From contig CP034120.1 of NCBI GenBank assembly GCA_003856375.1, forward strand, positions 1,922,001 through 1,986,000: 64,000 bases of DNA, written 5' to 3'. A program made the position numbers and the translations under genes. Source of the stretch: Glaciecola amylolytica. Its GTDB lineage: Bacteria; Bacteroidota; Bacteroidia; Flavobacteriales_D; Crocinitomicaceae. The notes beneath the pieces are model-generated. The model saw only the letters and a program-made list of their open reading frames with translations. It was not told where the DNA came from and made no database searches. Shown piece after piece: positions 43,517 to 51,530 of this stretch (position 1 is the stretch's first letter; every line of letters begins with the position of its first letter).

Positions 43517-44581
43517 TTAGTTATTTGCAATTTCGGCAGCCAGCCATTTTTGGAATTCCACCGCATATTTTGCATGATCTGCGTAATCTTTGGCAAAATT
43601 GTGCAATCCATCATAGTTGGGCTGAGCGCACATGTAGATATAATCGTTGTTATCCGGACTCAAAACAGCTTCCACCACTCCTGTCGGTGGCATGGAAATT
43701 GGCCCCGGAGGCAATCCGTTGTACAAATATGTGTTGTACGGACAATCTTTGTTTCTATGCTCGTATGTCAAACGCTGAACTCCTTCCAATTGGTCGCCCC
43801 AGCAGAATTTAAACGTCGGATCTGACTGCAGTTTCATTCCCGTATTCAGGCGATTCAAATACAAACGTGCAATAATCGGCCATTCGGAAGCATTTTTTGA
43901 TTGCTCGCCATAAACGATCGACGCCAACGTAACTGCCTGTGAAGGAGATTTCAAACCAACTGCTTTCAGTTTCTCCATGCGTGCCGGAGTCCAGAAGTTT
44001 TTAAATTCTTTCGCCATACGCTCCAAAAACGCTTCTTTGCTTGTATCGTAGAACATTTTGTAGGTATTCGGCATAAACAAAGCCGGAATCTGCTCCAACG
44101 TAAATCCGTATTTATTCAAGGTCTCCGAATTCGTAATGTATTCTTCCAGTTCTGTGCTGTCAACCATAATACAGGAAGCCACTTTCACACACAAATCGTG
44201 AATTGTTTTACAATTATTGAAAGTCACCAGAACTTCAATTTCCGCATTCCCGTTTCCGGAACTATTCAATGTTAGTCCGTTCAATAAGGTTCTGTAGTTG
44301 GTTCCCGGTTGAATTTCATACATTCCTGAACCGATCTTTGCATTGGTCAACTCTTTGTATTCGGCCAACGACAAAAATGCGTCTACATCATCCACAACTC
44401 CGGCAGTTTTAAAGGTTTCAGCTATTTCTTTCAAGCTTTTACGATTATCTACAGCCACCCGGGTCGCTTTTGCGTTTGCAGAGGAAGTTCTCCCGTTGAA
44501 AAACGCTCCGATATGTTTCCATCCTACCGCAACACCAATTATTGCTAAAACTCCGACAACAATTAATCCTTTTTTAAACAT
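43517..44581 (-). CDS. mltG: endolytic murein transglycosylase MltG
   Basis: 354 aa from Met at 44581 (MFKKGLIVVGVLAIIGVAVG, a membrane anchor); a start at 44608 would add 9 residues before the anchor. YceG-like catalytic domain with ASIVYGEQSKNASEWPIIAR (the Glu three residues after Val is the catalytic position), then YLNRLNTGMKLQSDPTFKF and NTYLYNGLPPGPISMP. It cleaves nascent peptidoglycan strands in the periplasm near the membrane. It starts inside the 3' end of the GNAT gene. Confidence 0.92.
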   Translation of the reverse strand: MFKKGLIVVGVLAIIGVAVGWKHIGAFFNGRTSSANAKATRVAVDNRKSLKEIAETFKTAGVVDDVDAFLSLAEYKELTNAKIGSGMYEIQPGTNYRTLLNGLTLNSSGNGNAEIEVLVTFNNCKTIHDLCVKVASCIMVDSTELEEYITNSETLNKYGFTLEQIPALFMPNTYKMFYDTSKEAFLERMAKEFKNFWTPARMEKLKAVGLKSPSQAVTLASIVYGEQSKNASEWPIIARLYLNRLNTGMKLQSDPTFKFCWGDQLEGVQRLTYEHRNKDCPYNTYLYNGLPPGPISMPPTGVVEAVLSPDNNDYIYMCAQPNYDGLHNFAKDYADHAKYAVEFQKWLAAEIANN

Positions 44582-45090
44582 TTTTGATATAAAATTTCGT
44601 CCAACCAAACACCTCTTTCAAGGTACCATTCTTTTCTTATTCCCACTCTTGTGTAGCCTGCTTTTTCAAACAATCCGATACTCGCCAGGTTATCGCTGTG
44701 AATCGAACAATGAAGATTGTGCAAAGCTAAAATTTGTGTTGCATATTTTTCCAGTAATACCAATGCTTCAAAGGCAAAACCATGATTTTTATTGTCTTCA
44801 TCGGCAATCAAAATTCCAACAGCTGCACGAAGATGTTTAAAATCCACCTGATACAAATCAATTGCTCCGATCGGCTCTTTTGTACCCACCACGCAAATCA
44901 TCATTCTCAGCTGCCCGTGCGTGCGGATATGCTGTGCCTGATCAATGTATTCTAAAATCGAGGAAAAGGAAAAAGGCACTTCTGTTCCGGTAATCTTCCA
45001 ATGTTTCGGGTTGTTTTCCCAAAGCATCAGTTTCGTTGCGTCTTCTTTTTCAACAGCGCGCAAAAAAATAGATTTTCCTGTTAGACTCAT
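44563..45090 (-). CDS. GNAT N-acetyltransferase (RimJ/RimL-like)
   Basis: 175 aa. The GNAT fold (Acetyltransf_3) has LRAVEKEDATKLMLWENNPK at the N-terminus, a VGTKEPIGAIDLYQVD strand, an acetyl-CoA segment (AVGILIADEDNKNHGFAFEA) and LHCSIHSDNLASIGLFEKAG near the end. The substrate is unknown, perhaps protein N-termini. It overlaps mltG by 19 nt and heads the GNAT-mltG-asparaginase-mannosidase run. The -7 box TACATTTG is at 45124-45131. Confidence 0.88.
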   Translation of the reverse strand: MSLTGKSIFLRAVEKEDATKLMLWENNPKHWKITGTEVPFSFSSILEYIDQAQHIRTHGQLRMMICVVGTKEPIGAIDLYQVDFKHLRAAVGILIADEDNKNHGFAFEALVLLEKYATQILALHNLHCSIHSDNLASIGLFEKAGYTRVGIRKEWYLERGVWLDEILYQKCLKKD

Positions 45091-45123
45091 GACTTATTCC
45101 GTTATATGCTTTAGAAAAGCGCT

Positions 45124-45131
45124 CAAATGTA
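45124..45131 (-). promoter_or_regulatory. -7 promoter box of the GNAT-mltG operon
   Basis: TACATTTG on the minus strand, 33 nt before the ATG at 45090. The rest of 45132-45342 is non-coding without a clear terminator. Confidence 0.45.
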
Positions 45132-45342
45132 AATGAAAAACTGTTTGAAAATCGCTTACAAAATCGATTTCTTTCAACAAGTTACTAAAAGTAATTGCGA
45201 ATGTCGAATCAGGAATTTAAAGCAGGTTTTCGATGGCTAAAATGCAGAATCATTTTTAGGCTATTCGTCATATCGCAATATTACGAACCGGGTTCAAGTT
45301 AAAGATTATTTAATCATATATAAAAACCTGAATACCAATAAA

Positions 45343-45837
45343 TTAAACACCACCATTCAACAACTTAATCCGATCCAATATCTCCTCCATCGAATAATCA
45401 GGAATCCCGGCATACCCTTCCGGCAAGTTCAATCCGTTTACCTGATTAATCAGATCATTTGACTCCAAATAAATCAATAAATCTGCCAACTGATTTACAT
45501 TTGATTCCAATTCCATCACCTCTCGAATCGGCCTTAAACAGGTAATTCCGTCAATTGCGCGTTCGTATTTTGAGAAAACAACTGTTGGATCAGTTTGAAT
45601 GACACTTTCCGGAATTTCAACCAAAACCAGGGGAATGGCTGATCTTTTTGCTTTCTTCAGCATCGAAGCCGTTAATAAACGTTCTGATTTCCGGTATGTC
45701 AAACTGAAATAATCCTTTTCGACCGAAACCCCTATGTGCGGCGGAATCTTATCTGCATTCCAGATCCAGAGAAACCTTTTCTGTGTCAAATATTCCGGAA
45801 AACCTGCCTGAATGGCTTCAAAATTGAATTCAGACAT
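45343..45837 (-). CDS. unknown protein overlapping dapF
   Basis: 164 aa, soluble, no signal peptide. I do not recognise a family. Visible parts: an aromatic N-terminus (FPEYLTQKRFLWIWNADKI), a basic stretch (LLTASMLKKAKRSA), an acidic helix (EVMELESNVNQLADLLIYLE) and an acidic C-terminus (MEEILDRIKLL). Its ATG lies 8 nt inside the 3' end of dapF, so it is translationally coupled to dapF. The function could be linked to lysine/peptidoglycan precursor synthesis or be merely co-transcribed. Confidence 0.72.
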   Translation of the reverse strand: MSEFNFEAIQAGFPEYLTQKRFLWIWNADKIPPHIGVSVEKDYFSLTYRKSERLLTASMLKKAKRSAIPLVLVEIPESVIQTDPTVVFSKYERAIDGITCLRPIREVMELESNVNQLADLLIYLESNDLINQVNGLNLPEGYAGIPDYSMEEILDRIKLLNGGV

Positions 45838-46609
45838 TCACACTTCCTTTAAACACCGAAACAGCCGGACCAATGAGCCAGATATTACTGAATCCATCCT
45901 GATTTCTGGTGAATTTCACCGAAAGATTTCCTCCCTGAGATTTTACGTGGTATTCAAATTCTCCGGAAACCGCATTCTTTTCGCCCAAAGCCAAAGCAGC
46001 CGCGGTTACTCCGGTTCCACAACTCAAGGTTTCGTCTTCCACTCCACGCTCGTATGTCCGGATTTCAAAAGAGTTCTTATCCAATTGATGAACTGCATTG
46101 ACATTAATTCCTTCCTTTTTATAAGTCTCGGAATAACGGATTTGTTTTCCGTAAGCAACAATATCAAAATCAGAAACATTCTCTGTAAAATGGATGAAAT
46201 GCGGAGATCCCGTATTCAAAACAAACTCTTTTTGAGAAGTATCTATTGAAGAAACATCGTTCATCTTTAAAAAGACCAGATCGTTCGATTTCACAGCCTC
46301 ATGTTCTCCGTCAATAGCCATAAATCTGACAGAATCCTTCAAAATTCCTAATTCATGTGCGAAAGCCACCGAACAACGCGCTCCGTTTCCGCAAAAACTC
46401 TTTGATCCGTCAGAATTGTAGTAATCCACTTCAAAGTCATAGCCTTCCAGAGAATTGATTTTAATCAAACCATCTGCCCCGATTCCGAAACGCCGGTCAC
46501 ACAGTTTCTGAACATCCGAAACACTTAAATGATTCCATTCGCCCGAACGGTTATCAATCATGATAAAATCGTTCCCTGTTCCCTGATATTTAGTGAAGAT
46601 CAAATCCAT
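45830..46609 (-). CDS. dapF: diaminopimelate epimerase
   Basis: 259 aa. The two active-site cysteines are in SFCGNGARCSVAF (about residue 74) and TLSCGTGVTAAAL (about 199). The start KYQGTGNDFIMIDNRSG is typical. It converts LL- to meso-diaminopimelate for lysine and peptidoglycan synthesis in the cytoplasm. A -7 box TACTTTTG is at 46666-46673 (minus strand). The downstream unknown gene overlaps by 8 nt. Confidence 0.96.
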   Translation of the reverse strand: MDLIFTKYQGTGNDFIMIDNRSGEWNHLSVSDVQKLCDRRFGIGADGLIKINSLEGYDFEVDYYNSDGSKSFCGNGARCSVAFAHELGILKDSVRFMAIDGEHEAVKSNDLVFLKMNDVSSIDTSQKEFVLNTGSPHFIHFTENVSDFDIVAYGKQIRYSETYKKEGINVNAVHQLDKNSFEIRTYERGVEDETLSCGTGVTAAALALGEKNAVSGEFEYHVKSQGGNLSVKFTRNQDGFSNIWLIGPAVSVFKGSVNV

Positions 46610-46665
46610 ATACTCCTTGCTGTGATTGAGTTACAAGCCGGTTATGCTTAACAATCTTTAACGCA

Positions 46666-46673
46666 CAAAAGTA
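46666..46673 (-). promoter_or_regulatory. -7 promoter box of dapF
   Basis: TACTTTTG on the minus strand, 56 nt before the ATG at 46609. Confidence 0.45.
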
Positions 46674-46740
46674 ACAATCATCAAGAGAATTCCAGTATAA
46701 TTGTGTAAAAATTTAACAGAAACAAAAACTAATAGATACC

Positions 46741-48210
46741 ATGAACAATACATTGAAATACTTAGGAGTTGGTTTTGTTGGTGGAATGATTCCATTCGCC
46801 TTCGGTTTCCTTTTATCGTCTAATTACAACACTCCTCTATCGGAACAAGTCATCGATGGTGACCGCGTTGCAAAAACAGTTTCTTATAACGGAATGCCCG
46901 TTGAAGGAAGCACTTCATTCGTTGAAGCATCCGAAAATACCATCAACTCAGTGGTTCACGTAACAACAAAAGTGGTTCGCACACAAGTTCAAAGAGATCC
47001 GTTCTACGAGTTCTTTTACGGACCGGGAACCGGAGGAAAAGAATACAAACAATACGGAAGCGGCTCCGGATCAGGAGTGATCGTTTCCAGCGCAGGTTAC
47101 ATTGTGACCAATAATCACGTGATTCAGGATGCTTCTGAAATTGAAATCATTCTGAATGACAATTCAAAATACACTGCAACCGTTATTGGAACCGATCCTT
47201 CAACAGATATAGCAGTTTTGAAAATCGACGCTCCCGGACTGAAACCAATTTCAATCGGAAACAGTGATGATTTACGCGTCGGAGAATGGGTACTGGCGGT
47301 TGGAAACCCGTTCAACCTGACTTCTACCGTTACAGCGGGGATCGTGAGTGCAAAAGCAAGAAATATCAACTTGCTTTCCGACAGAACCAGAAACACAAAC
47401 GTTCCGATCGAATCCTTTATTCAAACCGATGCAGCTGTGAACCCCGGAAACTCGGGAGGAGCCTTGGTTAATACAAAAGGAGAACTGATTGGTATCAACA
47501 CAGCAATTGCTTCCCAAACAGGATCTTATACCGGATACAGTTTTGCGGTACCTGTGAATTTGGTAAACAAAGTGATGCGTGACATCATCGATTTCGGAGT
47601 CGTTCAACGCGCTTACCTTGGAGTACAAATCGCTGACATCAATCAGGAAATCAAAGAGAAAAACAAATTGCCTTCTACCAAAGGAGTCTTTATTTCAACA
47701 ATTACCGAAGACGGTGGCGCAGATAAAGCCGGAGTGAAACAAAACTGGGTGATTCTGAAGGTCGGGACGAAAGAAGTGAACTCTGTAGCTTCATTACAGG
47801 AAGAAATTGGAAAACGCAGACCTGGTGATAAAGTAAATCTGACTTTGCGTACGGAAGACGGTTCAGAAGTAATCAAAGAGGTTCTATTGCGTTCAGCAGA
47901 TGGTGAAACGGCTTTGAAATCGAAAGAAGAAATGAGCAAAACAGCTGCTTTGGGTGGAACTTTTGCAGAATTAACCGCGAAAGAAAAGAAAGAATTGAAT
48001 TTAAGTTTTGGAGTGAAGGTAAAGACACTGGAACCGGGTAAATTGAAATCAAGCGGTCTTTCTGAAGGTGATATCATTACGAAAGTGAATCAAACTCAGA
48101 TCGAATCCGTTGAACAGCTTACACGCATTCTAAACAGTGCCAAAGGAGGTGTTTTATTGGAAATTGCTTCCGAAAGCGGGAAGAAAGAATATTTAGGATT
48201 TGGTTTGTAA
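46741..48210 (+). CDS. degP: Do-family serine protease (DegP/HtrA)
   Basis: 489 aa. An N-terminal hydrophobic signal/anchor (about 6-26) precedes a trypsin-like protease domain with the triad His in VTNNHVIQDA (about 126), Asp in STDIAVLKI (about 156) and Ser in NPGNSGGALVN (about 238). Two PDZ domains follow (VQRAYLGVQIADIN onward, and FGVKVKTLEPGKLKSSGLSE). A periplasmic protease/chaperone for misfolded envelope proteins. No sigma-E box is seen, as expected outside Proteobacteria. Confidence 0.95.
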   Translation: MNNTLKYLGVGFVGGMIPFAFGFLLSSNYNTPLSEQVIDGDRVAKTVSYNGMPVEGSTSFVEASENTINSVVHVTTKVVRTQVQRDPFYEFFYGPGTGGKEYKQYGSGSGSGVIVSSAGYIVTNNHVIQDASEIEIILNDNSKYTATVIGTDPSTDIAVLKIDAPGLKPISIGNSDDLRVGEWVLAVGNPFNLTSTVTAGIVSAKARNINLLSDRTRNTNVPIESFIQTDAAVNPGNSGGALVNTKGELIGINTAIASQTGSYTGYSFAVPVNLVNKVMRDIIDFGVVQRAYLGVQIADINQEIKEKNKLPSTKGVFISTITEDGGADKAGVKQNWVILKVGTKEVNSVASLQEEIGKRRPGDKVNLTLRTEDGSEVIKEVLLRSADGETALKSKEEMSKTAALGGTFAELTAKEKKELNLSFGVKVKTLEPGKLKSSGLSEGDIITKVNQTQIESVEQLTRILNSAKGGVLLEIASESGKKEYLGFGL

Positions 48211-48219
48211 GCCAAACCA

Positions 48220-48290
48220 GTTCAAAGAGTTGAAAGCGTTTAAAAAAGTTCAAAATGAAAATCGCTTTTAAACTTTTTAACTCTTTGAAC
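48220..48290 (+). terminator. long inverted repeat after degP
   Basis: GTTCAAAGAGTT (48220-48231) and AACTCTTTGAAC (48279-48290) are perfect inverse 12-mers, with further A/T-rich partial pairing inside. It probably ends degP transcription. It resembles the other A/T-rich intergenic inverted repeats (639, 3101). Confidence 0.5.
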
Positions 48291-48399
48291 CAATTGAACT
48301 TCCGCGGAAAAAGTCACTAAATTCGGGATGGTTTAAACAAAAAATGTTAAGGCATGGTTTTTGAGAGGGCAAAAACTCCCAAAAATCTGCCTTTTTTAT

Positions 48400-48431
48400 T
48401 TGGAAATCACTGCTCTTTCGTCGTAACTTTG
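48400..48431 (+). promoter_or_regulatory. promoter of rpoD
   Basis: -33 TTG (48400-48402), 21-nt spacer, -7 TAACTTTG (48424-48431). The leader to the ATG at 48474 is about 40 nt. Confidence 0.6.
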
Positions 48432-48473
48432 CATCCTGATTTTCATTAATCGTTATAAAACGAAGTTCATTAC

Positions 48474-49340
48474 ATGAGACAACTTAAGATTACAAAATCG
48501 ATTACCAATCGTGAGAGCCAGTCATTAGACAAGTATCTTCAGGACATTGGTAAAGAAGAGCTAATCACCGCCGAAGAAGAAGTAGAATTGGCGCGTAAAA
48601 TCAAACAAGGCGATCAAAGAGCACTAGAGAAATTGACCCGTGCAAACTTACGTTTCGTCGTGTCTGTAGCAAAACAGTATCAAAATCAAGGATTGACATT
48701 ACCCGATTTAATTAACGAGGGAAATTTAGGTTTGATCAAAGCTGCACAGAAGTTTGACGAAACACGTGGTTTCAAATTCATTTCTTATGCCGTTTGGTGG
48801 ATCCGTCAATCAATCTTGCAGGCTTTGGCTGAGCAAGCTCGTATTGTGCGTTTACCTTTGAACCAGGTTGGTTCCCTAAATAAAATTAACAAGGCTTTTT
48901 CCAGATTGGAACAAGAATTCGAAAGACCGCCATCCGCAGAAGAATTAGCTGAAGCGTTGGAGGTTCCGGAAGATAAAATCAAGGAAAGTTTAAATGTATC
49001 AGGTCGTCACGTATCTATGGATGCTCCCCTTTCTTCTTCGGAAGACGGAGGTACATTGATGGATGTTATGGCAAACACTGATTCACCGAAAGCTGACCAC
49101 GCATTGATGGCAGAATCTCTTCAAAGAGAGATTGAGCGTTCATTGAGCACATTGACAGATAAAGAACGTGAAATCATCCGTTTGTTCTTCGGAATCGGAA
49201 TGAATCACGGACTGACGCTGGAGGAGATCGGAGCGAAATTCAATCTGACCCGCGAGCGTGTGAGACAAATTAAGGAGAAGGCGATCAGACGTCTTCGACA
49301 TACGTCTCGAAATAAGTTACTGAAAGCATATTTAGGATAA
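48474..49340 (+). CDS. rpoD: primary RNA polymerase sigma factor RpoD/SigA
   Basis: 288 aa, the short Bacteroidota form without the region 1.1 acidic extension. Region 1.2 ([20 protein letters not shown]), region 2 ([20 protein letters not shown], then [19 protein letters not shown] and [10 protein letters not shown]), region 3 ([19 protein letters not shown]) and region 4 ([20 protein letters not shown], then the [22 protein letters not shown]) are all present. It directs housekeeping transcription from TTG/TAnnTTTG promoters. Single gene, 263 nt after degP. Confidence 0.96.
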   Translation: MRQLKITKSITNRESQSLDKYLQDIGKEELITAEEEVELARKIKQGDQRALEKLTRANLRFVVSVAKQYQNQGLTLPDLINEGNLGLIKAAQKFDETRGFKFISYAVWWIRQSILQALAEQARIVRLPLNQVGSLNKINKAFSRLEQEFERPPSAEELAEALEVPEDKIKESLNVSGRHVSMDAPLSSSEDGGTLMDVMANTDSPKADHALMAESLQREIERSLSTLTDKEREIIRLFFGIGMNHGLTLEEIGAKFNLTRERVRQIKEKAIRRLRHTSRNKLLKAYLG

Positions 49341-49341
49341 G

Positions 49342-49377
49342 AAAAAAGGCTGTCTGCAATCGCGGGCGGCCTTTTTT
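49342..49377 (+). terminator. terminator of rpoD
   Basis: AAAAAAGGC (49342-49350) / GCCTTTTTT (49369-49377) with partly paired GC-rich loop sequence. Confidence 0.8.
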
Positions 49378-49434
49378 GCTTTATACAAATGCCCTTAATC
49401 AATTGAAAATAATAAACATAAATATACACGTTAG

Positions 49435-50883
49435 ATGGAAGCTGCATTAGGCTATGAAAAAGAGTTAAACATGCACGTTCAAAAAGAACGCGCTGCTGTT
49501 AAATTGTCAAGTCACGTTGGTGAGTTACTTTACGACAGAGGAATTGAGTTGGTTTTGTTCCGTAATCACCTTACAGACATTACCATTTCTGAAATTCTGA
49601 ATTTGCATGAATACGCAAAAAATGTTGTAAAAAAACCAATCGACATTGAAACAACAGCTGCTTTGGCAGAAGAGTTGTTGAAAATGGATTTGGCTCCTGC
49701 TAAAATCGATATCGGTAAGTTATCAAGTGAATGGATTGCAGAGGGAACTTCATTTGACTCAAAAGCTTCTTTCCTTTCAGCAAAATTGGGACAATTCTCA
49801 AGTGCTTCAGGTACGCTTGAACCAAGAGATGTTGTATTGTACGGTTTCGGTCGTATTGGCCGTTTGGCTGCTCGTGAGTTGATCAAACAAGCTGGTAAAG
49901 GACAACAATTGCGTTTGCGTGCAATCGTTACACGCGGTGCAACGGATAAAGACATCATCAAGCGTGCTGCTTTATTGCGTTCTGATTCTGTTCACGGTGC
50001 TTTCAAAGGAAGTGTTGTAGAAGATTTGGAAAACAAAGCATTGATCATCAACGGACAAATCGTTCACATGATCGACGCATCCAATCCGGAAGATGTTGAC
50101 TATACAAAATACGGAATCAACAATGCGTTGATCGTTGATAACACAGGTGTTTACACAACTCGCGAAACATTGGCAAGACACATGTCTTCAAAAGGTGTTT
50201 CCAAAGTGCTTTTGACTGCTCCGGGGAAAGAAATTCCAAACGTAGTTTACGGAATCAACCAGGGAACTTTAGACGTAGAAAACGAAACGATCTACTCTGC
50301 AGCTTCTTGTACAACCAATGCGATCTCTCCTGTTTTGAAAGTAGTGAACGACGCATTCGGAATCGTAAAAGGACATATCGAAACTGTTCACGCATATACA
50401 AACGATCAGAACTTGTTGGATAACATGCACAAATCTTCCCGTCGCGGACGTTCTGCTGCTATCAACATGGTAATTACTTCAACAGGAGCTGGTGCTGCTG
50501 TAACGAAAGTTATTCCTGATCTGAAAGATAAATTGACTGCTAACGCGGTTCGTGTACCAACTCCAAACGGTTCATTGGCAATTCTTTCATTGGAATTGAA
50601 AAACGGAACAACCATCGAAGATGTGAACAATGTAGTTCGTACAGCTTCTTTGGAGGGAGATTTGGTTAACCAGATTTTCTACTCTTACGATCCGGAATTG
50701 GTATCCAGCGATATCATCGGAAATACCTGTTGTTCGGTATACGATTCTCATGCAACAATCGTTTCTCCTGATGGAAAGAATGTAGTTCTTTACACTTGGT
50801 ACGATAATGAGTTCGGTTACACGAAACAAGTAATTCGTTTGGCGAAACACATCACAAAAGTTCAACGTTTGATTTACTATTAA
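49435..50883 (+). CDS. gap: glyceraldehyde-3-phosphate dehydrogenase, N-terminally extended
   Basis: 482 aa, against about 335 in canonical GAPDH. Residues 1-130 are a helical extension (EAALGYEKELNMHVQKERAA and on) without a known motif. The NAD(P)-binding domain begins VVLYGFGRIGRLAARE (about 133). The catalytic Cys292 lies in SAASCTTNAISP, His in VHAYTNDQN, and the phosphate/substrate part in RVPTPNGSLAIL. The end WYDNEFGYTKQVIRLA is typical. I recall this long form as widespread in Bacteroidota; cofactor and direction (glycolytic or gluconeogenic) cannot be read. A strong terminator follows. Confidence 0.93.
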   Translation: MEAALGYEKELNMHVQKERAAVKLSSHVGELLYDRGIELVLFRNHLTDITISEILNLHEYAKNVVKKPIDIETTAALAEELLKMDLAPAKIDIGKLSSEWIAEGTSFDSKASFLSAKLGQFSSASGTLEPRDVVLYGFGRIGRLAARELIKQAGKGQQLRLRAIVTRGATDKDIIKRAALLRSDSVHGAFKGSVVEDLENKALIINGQIVHMIDASNPEDVDYTKYGINNALIVDNTGVYTTRETLARHMSSKGVSKVLLTAPGKEIPNVVYGINQGTLDVENETIYSAASCTTNAISPVLKVVNDAFGIVKGHIETVHAYTNDQNLLDNMHKSSRRGRSAAINMVITSTGAGAAVTKVIPDLKDKLTANAVRVPTPNGSLAILSLELKNGTTIEDVNNVVRTASLEGDLVNQIFYSYDPELVSSDIIGNTCCSVYDSHATIVSPDGKNVVLYTWYDNEFGYTKQVIRLAKHITKVQRLIYY

Positions 50884-50905
50884 TCATTCGATTACTGAAT
50901 AAATT

Positions 50906-50947
50906 AAAAAAGGCCGGGGTGAAAATTTTCACCCCGGCCTTTTTTTT
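50906..50947. terminator. perfect palindromic terminator of GAPDH
   Basis: A 30-bp perfect palindrome (50911-50940; arms start AGGCCGGGGTGAAAA) is flanked by five A and seven T. It also serves the convergent lipoprotein gene. Its core is nearly identical to the yajC terminator. Confidence 0.92.
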
Positions 50948-50972
50948 CGACATTTAAGCACCTTTCGATTAA

Positions 50973-51530
50973 CTACTGAATCACAGTATGGAAATTCAGT
51001 TCAATATCTGTTTCTCCCGGATCGCACTGCCCTGTTTTCACTCCCGGTTGATGTCTCAATCTGATGGTAGAAGTTCCGGTAGAAGCTGCTCCGAGAACCC
51101 ACTGACTGGTGATTCCAATCGGAATATTATTTGCATCCAAATCGGTACGTGTAATCGTTGCCGTTAATCCACTTGTGAGATCAAAACAAAACAAGTGATC
51201 AACTCCTTCCTCTTCTACTTCTTCCGTAATGTTTTGAGAAGGAATCACACTTTCATTCAATAAAGTAATCGATGCGTTGTATGTTGCATTTGCTACCAAA
51301 CGGATTGTATCAAAAACGGACGGATTATTTCCTCCTGGGCCATCAAGATCCACAAATCGGGCCTCTACATTCGGATGTACACCATTTGGATCCGTAAAAA
51401 CAATTTTAAAGGTTGTAATCAACTCCTGTTCATTTGGATTGGTTGGATTTTCCACTTCCTTCTTCTTTTCTTTTTTACAAGCCGTCAGCAATACACTGAG
51501 TAAGCTTAAAATCATTAGTGTTCTTTTCAT
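50973..51530 (-). CDS. lipoprotein linked to a TonB-dependent receptor
   Basis: 185 aa. The signal peptide has a lipobox (SVLLTAC) followed by a Lys-rich linker. The mature part is beta-rich: ELITTFKIVFTDPNG, ARFVDLDGPGGNN, TYNASITLLNES, then an acidic EEVEEEGVDHLFCF and a C-terminal STIRLRHQPGVKTG with GETDIELNF. I recall such proteins annotated as type 1 periplasmic binding fold superfamily lipoproteins next to TonB receptors; the fold assignment is uncertain. Probably surface-exposed or periplasmic and helping uptake. Its ATG overlaps the receptor stop (ATGA), so the two are translationally coupled. Confidence 0.82.
   Translation of the reverse strand: MKRTLMILSLLSVLLTACKKEKKKEVENPTNPNEQELITTFKIVFTDPNGVHPNVEARFVDLDGPGGNNPSVFDTIRLVANATYNASITLLNESVIPSQNITEEVEEEGVDHLFCFDLTSGLTATITRTDLDANNIPIGITSQWVLGAASTGTSTIRLRHQPGVKTGQCDPGETDIELNFHTVIQ

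Noticed and set aside
48474-49340. rpoD interpreted as an alternative (RpoS-like) sigma factor because of its short length
   Set aside because: A 288-aa primary sigma factor is normal in Bacteroidota, and regions 1.2 to 4.2 are complete.
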